Assembly: GCA_008973525.1 (NCBI GenBank)
Contig: WACJ01000517.1
Location: 1,426,001 to 1,490,000 of the forward strand
DNA length: 64,000 nt
DNA from: Stenopsyche tienmushanensis
Lineage: Eukaryota; Arthropoda; Insecta; Trichoptera; Stenopsychidae
Reading direction: 5' to 3'
Shown piece after piece: positions 1 to 11,093 of this stretch; position 1 is the first letter of the stretch; each line of letters opens with the position of its first letter. Below the pieces are notes generated by a model. The model was given only the letters and a program-made list of their open reading frames with translations. It had not been told where the DNA came from and made no database searches. A program made the translations under genes and the position numbers.

Positions 1-159
1 CTCTCTTCAGGTGCAATGTGCTAATTTAACAGCGCCATCTCTTGTGGCCCTACGGAGACATTATACCTGCATACGATGATCGCTTTTTGCGCGTGCGCCG
101 TTGCCGGTTGATTCGTCGGTTAGCCTTGGCTGCGGGAGGTTGTCCTTCCTACAGCCAAG
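1..159 (-). mobile_element. LTR fragment (family A), inverted, cut by the window edge
   Basis: Read on the minus strand, this matches the 3' part of the solo LTRs at 1917-2375 and 48404-48848. Shared blocks include the ggttagccttggctgcggga region, the gttgccggtt and gcgcgtgc blocks and the aacagcgccatctcttgtgg block. The match stops at about 159, where an unrelated repeat begins, so this is a broken copy. Its end lies outside the window. Confidence 0.7.
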
Positions 160-161
160 GC

Positions 162-239
162 GTGTGTTTTAGGATTTTATCCGGGCAACAGCCCCTTTCC
201 TTTATATCTCTAGCAGGTAGGCGAAACACTATGAAGGAC
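162..239. repeat. 78-base dispersed repeat X, copy 1
   Basis: This stretch, from gtgttttaggattttatccg to ggcgaaacactatgaagga, recurs at 17771-17847 in the same orientation with only a few substitutions. It abuts the family A LTR fragment here, but its other copy stands in unrelated sequence. It could be part of a longer element; no coding is seen. Confidence 0.75.
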
Positions 240-1732
240 GCTGCTAGTCTCTAATCTACGTGGGTTTTATTTTGTGGGCTATATTTTTAAGCCAACATTC
301 ATGGCCGATAGTTTATCAAGCTACATTGCGATTTTTTTGATCATATTTTAATTGCAAAATAAATAGCTTTCAAATAGCCTTTGATGAATGAGAAGAAATT
401 TCAACGAGAAAATATCAAATGCATTGAATACTAACCATTTAAGCTTTCAAAGCTGAAAGATACATATTTGTAGATACAAACAAACCTAGACCATGAACAA
501 ATATATATTTTCATATAGTTTAAAATTAACCAAAACTATTTAACCACTCTTTTTGTTTTGTTGATTGTAATATAATAATATTTTTTTAAAAAAAATTCAA
601 AGAATAATATTTTTCAGACATTTTACAACTTAATGGAAAACTCGACATTTAACAGCATTGTCTCCCTCAATATTTTCGTTTACAGCGTCATTATAGCAAT
701 CAAAATTGCGACAAGATTTCCTTAATAAACCTCGAAGCCTCACAGCTGTGGGATTCCATCGTTGTCACAAAGATAGAAGCTGGTGTTGAACCAAAGTGAA
801 TTTTGTCGTTGCGGCGATTAAAGCCCTTTTTGCCTCCACCGAAGTTAAATTATTTATTAGAGCCAAGGATGTCTGAGGGAAAATGGTAAAATAAAACAAA
901 ACGCGCTGAAAGCCACCGCCAACATCATTATATTACGTCCTTTTATAGCCCCGTATAAATACATGTATATGTGAGAGGTGCGGTCGCAAAGTTACACAAA
1001 ATGCGTAAACTCTGAACCGATGGGGTTGAACGTAAAAATAAATAAAATTTGATCCGTTTAAAATCACGTTCGTTCAAATATATTTAATTAGCAACGGAGC
1101 TATTTATAGTTGGGAAAGTATGTGCAAATTTGCCATTGACTTCATTCCGCGGACTGCAATCGAAATGGAGAACTAATCAATTCCATGGAATCGACGACCG
1201 AATGAACATCAAAGAGCTTCCATCCCCTGTGGCCTACGAGCCATCAGACCTTCCTTCAAAGCATCGCGTTAAAATAATCCATTGTCCATGATCAATTCGT
1301 GAATAAAGATGACTGGTTATGGATTGGACAGCCAATTATCCCATATAAATAAATTCAATAAACAACCTTTTTATGCTCTTCTTTACATTTTATGATTTGG
1401 GGTTTGAATTTCTTTCCAAAAATAGATTTGACCGTTTTTCGGAGATATTTAAAATGATTTAATTCCATTAAATTAATTCAATAAATCAGGATTAATCCCA
1501 ATTCAATCCATTGGCTTAATCTGGAAAATTAAATTTATCTTAGTTGGACACCAGCTTTTTTACGACTTTTTCATATTCTGCACTTAATCTTGCTATAAAG
1601 TTTAAGCTACCATTATTACAGGTGAAATTTGTGGTCTAATATTAATAAGAATACATGTATGTTATTTATTAAAGCATTGATCTTTGATGACAGAGACGAT
1701 TCTTAAATCTCAATTTTAAATAATATCTATAT
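240..1732. other. A+T-rich non-coding stretch (probable intron)
   Basis: No recognisable coding block, RNA gene or repeat was seen. A somewhat less A+T-rich unique part spans about 640-960 and 1120-1260. If the octopamine receptor exons for TM1-TM5 lie beyond the left edge, this is intronic. Confidence 0.5.
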
Positions 1733-1916
1733 ATTAGATTGGAAACTATGAAACGGGCGTTAGGACTAGGTGTGTGTTCAGCTGCGACTGAGTGAAATTC
1801 AAAAGAGTGATCCATTATTTTTTCCTATAACCAGGCGAAACTTACGAAAAAATCAACATTGCTCAATCAGGACGACGCAATATTATTGCATGATAACGCA
1901 TGACCACATCAAGCTT

Positions 1917-2375
1917 TGTAACACTGAGGCGGGGGTGCTTTCGGGGGCAGAGTCCCCGGGCTGCTCCCCGCCCTCACGTGCTCATCGGGATGGCCGCCCT
2001 AGCGTACAGGTCCGTTCTTCTATCAGGCTGTGATGTTGCTGAACGAATGAATGGGAATAGTCGAGTGTCGAATAGAAAGACTCTCTTCTCTAAATAACTA
2101 TTTACTCCACACGAGAGAGATAAAGAGATCTGGCTGCAAGAGGGACGACCTCCCGCAGTCAAGGCTAACCGACTACTCTCTTCCAACTCCCGCTTCTTGC
2201 GCGTCACTACCCAACCGGCAACGATGCACGCGCAAGAAGCGATCGGTCGGTATGCAGGTGCAATGTCTCCGCAGGTCCACAAGAGATGGCGCTGTTAAAA
2301 TAACACATTGCAACTGAAAAGAGATGGAAGATGTCGCTGTTAACTACGTGGAGATGGTAAATTGTCCACGCAACA
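1917..2375 (+). mobile_element. Solo LTR, family A (copy 2)
   Basis: It begins TGTAACACTGAGG and ends CCACGCAACA, the TG...CA form of an LTR. It matches 48404-48848 over nearly its whole length, including the G+C-rich start (tcgggggcagagtccccggg) and the agagatggaaga block near the end. About 459 bases with no internal retrotransposon follow, so it is a solo LTR. It splits a mariner transposase between the HDNA and YSPD blocks. A clean target-site duplication is not visible; the flanks share only CTT with an offset. Open frames here are shadows. Confidence 0.8.
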
Positions 2376-2589
2376 CTTCAATGACTGTTAACAAATTAAC
2401 TTCTCTACAATGTGCAGTTTTAACACATCCTTCATATTCACCAGACATTTCACCGATCGATTTTGAATGATAAATTCTTTTTAAAAGAAAAAAAAAAATA
2501 CAATAATCAAAGTGATATTATAAAAGACTTTGAATTGTTTATTACAGGATACCCGTTGGGTGAGCGTTCAAAATAAAACTCGGTGGTAA

Positions 2590-2738
2590 TGCTACCTTCA
2601 ATATCGAGCGAATGAGGAGGTGAATGTATGATACAGACGAAATGGATGTAACCCCTTCCTGTGAATGGATATTGAAGAGGCCCATAGTTCTGTAGTGGAC
2701 TGTCAGTGGCTGCACTATGATGATGATGATGATGATTA
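2590..2738 (+). mobile_element. LINE 3' tail with ATG repeat inside the mariner
   Basis: The stretch cccatagttctgtagtggac followed by tgtcagtggctgcac and six ATG/GAT units resembles the 3' end of insect non-LTR elements that finish in TGATGATGA. The mariner sequence resumes after it. No reverse transcriptase remains. The left boundary is approximate. Confidence 0.45.
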
Positions 2739-2889
2739 ACTCTAAAAACTAAGATTATTTTAAAAAAAGCATTTATGATCATTGGAAGAAGTTGTAGATG
2801 CTCTTTCGATTGAATATAATAAATAATGTGAAAAATAGCGTTTTTTATTGGTTTTTTCATTCACCGCCCGTTTCATAGTTTCCAACTCA

Positions 2890-5736
2890 ATATATACGTA
2901 ATTTCATAACTGATTCGAAATCAAATCTTATCGTACCTGATTTAATACTTTTTATATTATTGCTGTTGTACTACATATATAAGTGTGGCAATAGGGAACC
3001 ATCATATTAAACAGCCACCTTTTCCAGGAAAATCTTCTATGAAGACAGCTTACGTCCGATATATGGATTTACTACAATAAGAAGAGGATTGCAAGCTTTT
3101 ACCATATGAAAACGTGCTCATACGTGGAACGTAATATATTCTATGCTGCTTGCTTGAATGTAGCAATTTTGTATTAAAGTTCGTAGTGCAATTTTTTTAC
3201 ATAGCACTGAATTTGAAAGATCATATTAGTTATCATTTGATTATTTTTTTTATTTTGGCCAAAAGGCACAATCAAAATGATTAATCATCTTTACGAAAAG
3301 GTATTTAAAATACACACAAAAAATATCATGGTTGTTCTGAAAGCTTTCAAAATCAAGTAACAGAAACCTCGAAAGATCGAAAGTTACTACCAAATTTCAT
3401 GAAATTTCTTTGATATGAGATATCCATTCCGATTTCTTAATTTGGATGAATCCTGAGAAATATCATTTTGTGTACTTGATGGGGAAAACATACAAGTTTG
3501 ATCTATAAAAATGGATGCATATTCCATCATGATAACGCATATCCTTAAACTATAAGAGCATACAATAAAAATCATTTGGAATTAAATTGGAAAGGACGGT
3601 GTTAAAATGATCACATATATTTGAGGTGACGATTTCTTCAGCAGTAGTTGATCATGAATGAAAATACGACTTAAATAGCTATGTTTTAAGATTTTGTATA
3701 CATTTTGAAGACCCCAATTTTATGATGTTTACGTCCATATAAAGTCGTCAAGGAAACATAAAACCACGTTGTAAAACAACAAAAACTGCCACAAATCTGA
3801 TACTACAGAGGTAATAATATTTCTCGAATAGTTATGCAGATGTAACATCGCCGGAAGGCTTGAAACGAGTCCATAAAACTCGATAAAAATTCAAGCAAAA
3901 TATTTTCTTCGCCCTTATCTAGACTCGGGCAATAAATCGCATCAAAATTCAAATTTAACGGCACTTTCGTTAAAAGTTGTCCAACTCGTGCTAAGTATCT
4001 TGCGAATCTGTTAATAGGAGCTTTAATTGGGAAAACTTAAAAATTTTATGCAAAAATTACGCCGAAGGATATTCGACGAGCGTCCAGAAAAATGAGTGCG
4101 TAAAAAATATAAATAGGGAATATTTCCGGGTCGTTTTCTTGTTTGCTTCATTAACACGTGGATCAAATACTGAGTCCACAAAAAACGTTTTTATGAAATC
4201 AAAGGAGAGAAGAAATCTCACGGGATGAGCGGGATGAATTTTAGTACGCATAATTTTTACCTGACCTAATTAAATGAATCATCCCACGTTTTCGTCTGAT
4301 TTTTTTTTAATATCAAAAAAATTCGCTGTGTTTTTATGCCTTTCAGACATTGAATGAAATCGTTTTTATTAATGGCCTGAGATAATATTTTTCCTTGAGC
4401 CATAATAGCTTAGTTAGGGAAATTATGAATTGGAGCTTAAATAAACAGTTCTGCAGAAGACAATGGATACATTTTTGTTTTGGAATCTGAGGATTCAGTT
4501 TAATATTTGAATGAAGCGCACGATATCGCTACAAAAGGACTAATGACGGTAAGGATACGAATCTAAACTGTGAAAATGTGAATTTATAGATGAAACCCGA
4601 TCAAAAGGCTTTAATTCCGATTATTATTTCAATTGGACCAATTTTCCATATCGGGGCCTTATAATCAGTTGAAGCTTACAGACGAGTGCCGGTTTATTTA
4701 AAGGAGCAAATTGGGACACATTAGGAATCTTAAAATAACATTTGACTGCGAATATATGAACCATTTTATTCAGGGTGGTTATTAAAAATTTGATTCAGGA
4801 TTTCATGTATAAAACTTCCTAATCAAACAGTTATTATAATAATGCATATTCAAGATGCAAGCAATAGCTTCATATGTTCGATAAGGTATAAATATAGGAA
4901 ATTAGTCTTAATTATATAACTTTAATAGATACGATCGATCGGAAATATGAATACTTTCGATCTTTTAAATTTGTTGATATAGGCCTTTTTTTCAACAATC
5001 TGAATTTGATTTTAAGCGTTTATAATAATAATTTTCCATTAAACCCTAATACTTAGTAATATATTAATAATATTACATAATAAATTTAATTATGCTTGAG
5101 TAAACGTTTGTCTTTTGTATAGCAACTTCAATTGCCATTAATATCAATATTAGTTTAAATCTAATACGCTTTAATAGATCAACTTCAACATTAGTTTAAA
5201 TTTAATATACCTTAAAAGATATTGGAAAATATTTAAATCTATATTTAAACACTATGTGTTTGTGATGCTTTTATAAAGATCTGTTTGAAAATAAAACAGA
5301 ATCGAGAGTATTATATATACAAATATATTTAGAATTTGTCTCGATGTTTCCATGAATTTTTAAAAAGGCATGCTACCAATATTTGTGTGCTAAAAATAAA
5401 TACTTCAATAAATAGCCAAAAAAACCACAATTCAATAATTCAGGAAGAATGGGAAATCTATTCCTGTTTCTATTACAAAATGAAAAAGTATTCCAAATAT
5501 GAAACCATATTCATTACATGCTGATAGGATACCATAAAATAAAAAGAGCGTTCACTTTTACCTACGTATATTTTTACTACCTTATTTATTATATTCATAT
5601 TTAAAGTTCCAACATTCCCTATATATCATGGTAGTGTTTATATAACTGCCAAATTTAGAGATGATTGTAATGGATTTTGAATAAGTAAAGGAGAGAATTT
5701 TTGCTGGTGAAAAATGAAATTAAAAAATTATTAAAA
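2890..5736. other. A+T-rich non-coding stretch
   Basis: No gene, RNA or transposon end was recognised. The open frames here (such as 4057-4251 minus and 5336-5524 plus) have A+T-driven composition with runs of Lys, Ile, Asn and Phe and no motif, and are taken as chance. Confidence 0.5.
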
Positions 5737-6624
5737 TCTTATATATATACATAAAAATAAATACGTGTCCGATGTCCGATTTCTGTCTGTCTGTCCAATC
5801 CGGTTGCTTAGGTAAAATAAGCCTTGAGTCAACTATGCCAAGAGGCGGTAATGCCATGCAACAAATCTTACGATACAATATGAGGTGCTAATTTTACTTT
5901 GAGATTCTTAGGGTAGGATATATATTCATATAGATGAAAACTGCTTGAAAATTAAATAGATGAAAATAATTATATAAATATATGTTGTATAGAGTAGGGA
6001 AGAGTTTTGAGTCTCATTTGCGGCCCCGAAAAAAAGGGTGCTAATCCACTAATTGCTATCGGTCGCAAGGAAGAGCCTCTAACGACCCAATGGAGATCGT
6101 AGAAAACCTCAGGGGATGCATTTTCCCCCAAAGCTTTTACAAAAAGTCCTAAAATTAGAGGAAGTGACCACAAGGTTTCCGTGTCCAACCGGACCAAATT
6201 TCGGACCACTGACACAACGGAGTAACGCCTCGCGATTAGACGCCATGCCCTAAAATGTCCACAGAACATGGATCTGCGTTCATTAATGGATCTCCGCATG
6301 GACACTCCGAAGCTGTGGAAAGCCCTAAACCTAACCAACGAGGCCCTAAATCGCCCGTAGCATGTGTGTAACTGAGACATCCAGTGATCCGGGACGATAT
6401 TGGCAGCACTGGACGGAGGATGCTCACAACGAGCATCACCAAAACGCCGGCAGTTATTCCGCGTCCATGAGTCCGACAGGAGACTCGAAATATCGGAAAG
6501 ATATATATTTGAAATCTTAATGTACCTCTCAACTAAGCGTGATCGTATACCCTATTTTTCAGTGTAATTAAAAATATATAAATCTTTAAGTGTGGCATTG
6601 CAACGCGTGCCGGGTATTCGCTGG
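5737..6624 (+). mobile_element. Non-autonomous Helitron
   Basis: The left end is A|TCTTATATATATACATAA, followed by the ctgtctgtctgtcc run that is common at insect Helitron 5' ends. The right end is gcaacgcgtgccgggtattc then gCTGG|T, the CTRR|T form, preceded by a short possible hairpin (GGCA...TGCC). Insertion is between A and T without a target-site duplication, as expected. Length is 888 bases. The interior is less A+T-rich than the flanks and has a 136-codon minus-strand frame (5970-6380), but I see no Rep or helicase motif, so it is non-autonomous. Confidence 0.7.
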
Positions 6625-9600
6625 TAATTAATAAAAGTGTTAAAAAATAGATATTTGTGTATAATTATATGTTTCAAATAAAAGAAGGAAAAAATAGATA
6701 TTTTTGGAATATTTTTGCAAAAATAATTCGCCGGAGAATCGGTTAATCATTTTTTCTTTGAAGCTAAATATATATATAAATATTTAATATTTTCAGATGC
6801 GTTCGCACAGTAGCCATATTAACACAGTTGTGCTCTTATTTATATAATTATGATATAAAAAATATTTTTGAGTATAATTGATAGATTATATTAGTACAGC
6901 CAGAAAATGCAAATATAAATCGCTCAATTATTTTCCTAATTTTAATCCTTCCATTTTGCAACAAATTTGATACCAGAAACGATTACATTACCAGAACATT
7001 TTACGATAATAAAAAGCTAATTTTATGGAAATCGGGAAATATCACGACGGATTATATACGAGCTTTAGGCTTTGACAAAATGGGCTAGCAATCGAGCCAA
7101 TATTGGCTCGTTGGCATACAACTTCCATTCAAACAATCAGTCATCACGACATGCACCAATAAAGCACATTTATTCACAGCTATTAAATATTACGACGATG
7201 TTAAATATAGCGATTTCGTTTGATAAAATCAAAATGTCAACTATTTGTGCCTAGAAAATCGGACGACGATATGGAAATTTGGCTGTTCGAGTCCAATTAA
7301 AGATATTTAATGCTCCCAATTTGCTATTTAAGATATAATTCAGAATATTAGAAATTATCTGACAAGGCATTCTTGGAAAATCTTCTCAAAGTGTCATTGC
7401 ATCTCGAATCTGCATAGTCTGGGATTACTAACGATATCTGTGCTTGAAATAGATCTTCAAAATTTTCTATTGCATTTTTAACTAGCTGACACTTTGATTT
7501 TATTTGTACAATTAATTTCCGAAGAAACAAGTTGATATTATATTTCAATAAAAGGAACGAACCACTTGGGGCTTTTGTCGTGAATCCCATTTAACTAGAA
7601 ATGGAAGTAAGTCACCATAGTAATTTAAGCTTCCTTTTGATGTAAGTGTATACTTAATGGTTCTTAAGCATTTGGATCCATCTTTGATATCTGTTGTATT
7701 TGATATTTGATAATTGAGGCAAGAAAAGAGTATTAAATACCTAATATAAACATTTTAACCAAAGTAAAAATTACCATTTTTACAGCATATAAAATATTAA
7801 TACGATAGTAATATAATTACATGAATGCTTACTTGGCTGTGTTTTAACGAAGAAATGTTTGCTTTCCAATTTTTCAATATTCAGATTTATAAAATCATTG
7901 AAATAAGAGAAACAGTTTAAGAAAAAGTGGATACATTTAATAAGCAATATGCTTTGATAAAGATTTATCTCGGATGAATTTGTGTGGATGTAAATGATTA
8001 TCCTTGGTAAGAAATTTAATAAGGCTCGCGGCCATTCTGTGTATGAAGTCATTTATATGCTTATTTGTGAGACCCACAGTCAGAAAAACAGAACCCAGTA
8101 CAAATTTAAATTTATTTCAGGACCATTGATTTGGAACTCGTCGACGCGATATGAGTTAATATATTCATACCGTGAAAATTAATTCTCGCTTCTTTTGAGG
8201 GAAAATTCTCATTTCGATAATTGATTCAAGGAATCCATTAGAAAATGGATTTCGATATAATTCAATTCTATGTTGAAGTCATTAATGCCTATCAATTCTC
8301 GTTGGATTCTTGAAGATAATATGCTTTTATATGATTTTAAATTTTAATTTAGAATTATATTCGTATTAATAATATATTCTTGGAAGCAAGAGAATGGAAA
8401 TATTCTATTGTAGATTGTTTGAAATCCATGCCTGCGGTCTTGCTTATGACTCGGACAACAATAGAAGTTCAAGAGGTATTTAGAAATTCTGCTGTGAAAA
8501 CTATTGAATAACGCCAACTGCAGTTGCAGAAGATATAAATATAATATGATATTTAAAAAAATCAATATTTAATGTTATTCGAAAATTTGTAATGAGAGTC
8601 ATAGAGGTGATTTCATTACGCAATCATACGATATTGAGACAACTGTTTCAGGGAGTTAATAAAGCTTTGACATTTACATGTGAGAAAGGGTTGCTGACCC
8701 AAGGATCGAAGATAAAGAGATAAAAGGAATCGAAGCGGTTCTATTTTATTATTCTACCTTCGCCTTCTGAAAGATTCGTATGTAATCTAACACTAAAAAC
8801 GACGAATTAATTTGATCCCTTCGAAGCTATGGCGTATACCTATATACAAATAATACAAAACTATTTTGATGGTATCCAAATAAATTTCCAAAACTATGTT
8901 CATATTAACTATGAATGATTTAAATATTAAAATGTAGCTTTTCTAAAATTAATTTTACCTGATGGATAATATAAGAATTTTGCTTAAACATGTAGATATT
9001 CAGACATCATAGGACATTACATTAGCAAATATTTAAATAAATGTAATTGAAAAACATGTTAACATTGTTGGATAGTTTTTTATACAAATCAGCCTAAATT
9101 TTGAAAAAAAGAATCAACTTCAACAATGTATCAACTTTCAATGAGAGTTGAAGAGGATTTCATTAATAATTCTTATAGTATATGTTTATACACAAGGAAT
9201 TATTATTGAAAAGAGAAATGGGTAGATAAAGAAGGGCTAATTTTATAATTCATAATTTTTATGAATTCACGCAAATATATTTGATATATATAAACAATGC
9301 GCCAAGTCAAGTGTTACCAATTTGGAGCACCATAAATTTTAGAGTTATCAAAAAGTATAATGTTATTCACAACGATGAACATTTCATTTGATTATATCTA
9401 ACAAAAATATATAATATTGATTCCGAAATACACTGTTCGGAATAATTACAACAGTTCATCGGCTCACAAAGACATAAAATTATACGACATCATACTGATG
9501 CCAATATCTACCAATCAGCGTGAACTGAATGGGTTTTGTTCAATAAGTGTCGTACTTTCATTACCGCTTCAAGCTCTAATAGCTGGCTTTTCATCCATCA

Positions 9601-10525
9601 CTCTGCAATATTTCTGAAACAGTTCTTTTTATATCTGATGGATTTTTCTATCGAATAAATTGCCATATTTACACTTGTATTGATAAATGATGATCTAGCT
9701 CATTATCTTCTCTACTTGGAAATGTTCCTTCGTTAATTCTTTCACTAATAAGTCATATACTATACGAATATTTTATATTGTGATGGTTAAGTTTTTTCTT
9801 TGTAAATGAGTTATATGAAAAGAGTTTCGAAATTTTGCAATAAATTATTATACATGAAATTTTTGTACCTGCAGAAAGAGCGCAAAATATTCAGAAAATG
9901 ATTTTTTAAAAAATAATTTAAGTTCATCGAAATTTAGATTATAGATTACTTTTTGCATTGTGAGGCAAAAACATCGTCTCCAATATCTTCCCGGAATATT
10001 ATTGAAAAAAGCTGAATAGTACAGAAAATGATCAAAGACTGTAAGCCCCCAAAGACTATCATCACTAATTAAAAGGCTCAAGAACAAACATAACGCTGGA
10101 TACGTTCTTTAAACAAAAACAATATAAGCATCATATTTCAAGCCAAGAAAAATAAATATAAAACACGCATGTTAACATAATTAATAAAGATGACAAGATC
10201 AACTATGGTTCATAACAGAATTTTTGTATATCGTTCAAAATCTTTGTCCAAAAATAAACTGGATAGACTTACTGAATTCTTGAACGCCCATTTCGTTGCC
10301 TTCGCCGCTGCGATAGTCCCCGATCGCCACCTTATTCGGTCGCATCGAACAATTATCCTTGATAACGATTTCAGCGCCAATGAACGACCGGCGTATCCCT
10401 TTTTAAATGAGAGGGCACAACTTTCGATCCTTGACGGCGATTCATCTCTTCGAAAAGTAGGGTTTTAAAAACGGAAAGGGAGACAATTAAAATATTGAAT
10501 TTTCTAAACTCTCTGGCGACGATCG
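6625..10525. other. Mostly unique A+T-rich stretch with a CpG-rich patch near 10250-10470
   Basis: Most of this stretch shows nothing beyond an 18-base perfect palindrome at 7093-7110. The patch at 10250-10470 is clearly richer in CG dinucleotides and holds an open frame of 92 codons (10190-10468) with no recognisable domain. It may be an old unique exon, a regulatory element or chance. Confidence 0.4.
7093..7110. repeat. Perfect 18-base palindrome
   Basis: CGAGCCAATATTGGCTCG is its own reverse complement and includes two inverted CCAAT boxes back to back (CCAAT/ATTGG). It could be a protein-binding site or a chance palindrome. Confidence 0.5.
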
Positions 10526-11093
10526 ACAAGTAGGGAATCCAATCTTGAGCAGTTTTAGATGCTCATGAATCCCGGGATTAATAAACGTAATCCCGAAAAA
10601 TTCGGGATTGAAATTTTTATCTAACAGAAATCGCACACCTTACCAGCACGATAAACGCCACTAAATTTCCGTCGAAATCTGGACGCATGGAAACAGTGGC
10701 GTAACTATTAATGGGCGAGCTTAGGCGATCCCTAGGGACAGTTACTATCTAATCTATGTAAACATATATACAGTACATACATGTTTTTCAAATTGTTATA
10801 TTAACTTTTCCCCACCGGTGTTGTATTTACTACACCTCGACTCTAATAATGGGAATATCGATATGAAATATAATAGATACGGGCTTCAGAATTTTTGTAT
10901 TCCTCCGTAATATAAATATGAATCACATCAAAGTATTATAATATATAAGTATTCATCTGCAGCGACGGAAATAAATAATTTGTTTAGTAATATTTTTATC
11001 AATCTATTTTCTTAAACTATCAATAATCCTGGTGATGATCTAATGCAATCTCGAAATCCCGGGATTGAAATTTCGGCTCGGGATTGGATTCCC
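10526..11093. mobile_element. MITE-like element with TAGGGAATCCAATC ends (hAT type suspected)
   Basis: Inverted ends tagggaatccaatc (from 10526) and gattggattcccta (to 11093) bound about 568 bases. Inside, aatcccgggatt occurs near both ends (about 10568 and 11056), along with further cgggatt copies. The flanks acaag and acgag are similar but do not form a clean duplication. No coding is seen. The CCCGGGATT subterminal repeats resemble some hAT families, but the superfamily is a guess. Confidence 0.6.

Larger units (their letters stand above)
1733..2889 (+). mobile_element. Decayed mariner element, interrupted by an LTR and a LINE tail
   Basis: A perfect 21-base inverted repeat, ttggaaactatgaaacgggc plus g, lies at 1739-1759 and, inverted, at 2863-2883. 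TA dinucleotides sit at both outer edges. Inside, on the plus strand, transposase traces read AILLHDNA-stop-PHQ just before 1917 and THPSYSPDISPIDFE just after 2375. These are the second and third catalytic-Asp blocks of a mariner DD34D transposase. The Arg codon of the HDNARPH block is TGA. The element is internally deleted: only about 700 bases remain once the LTR is subtracted, against about 1.3 kb for a full mariner. A solo LTR (1917-2375) and a LINE-like 3' tail (about 2590-2738) are inserted in it. Non-functional. Confidence 0.85.

Noticed and set aside
2507..2860. 117-codon minus-strand open frame with a His-rich run
   Set aside because: It is antisense to the decayed mariner; the His run is the reverse reading of the (ATG)n LINE tail.
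5970..6380. 136-codon minus-strand open frame
   Set aside because: It lies wholly inside a non-autonomous Helitron and shows no recognisable domain.
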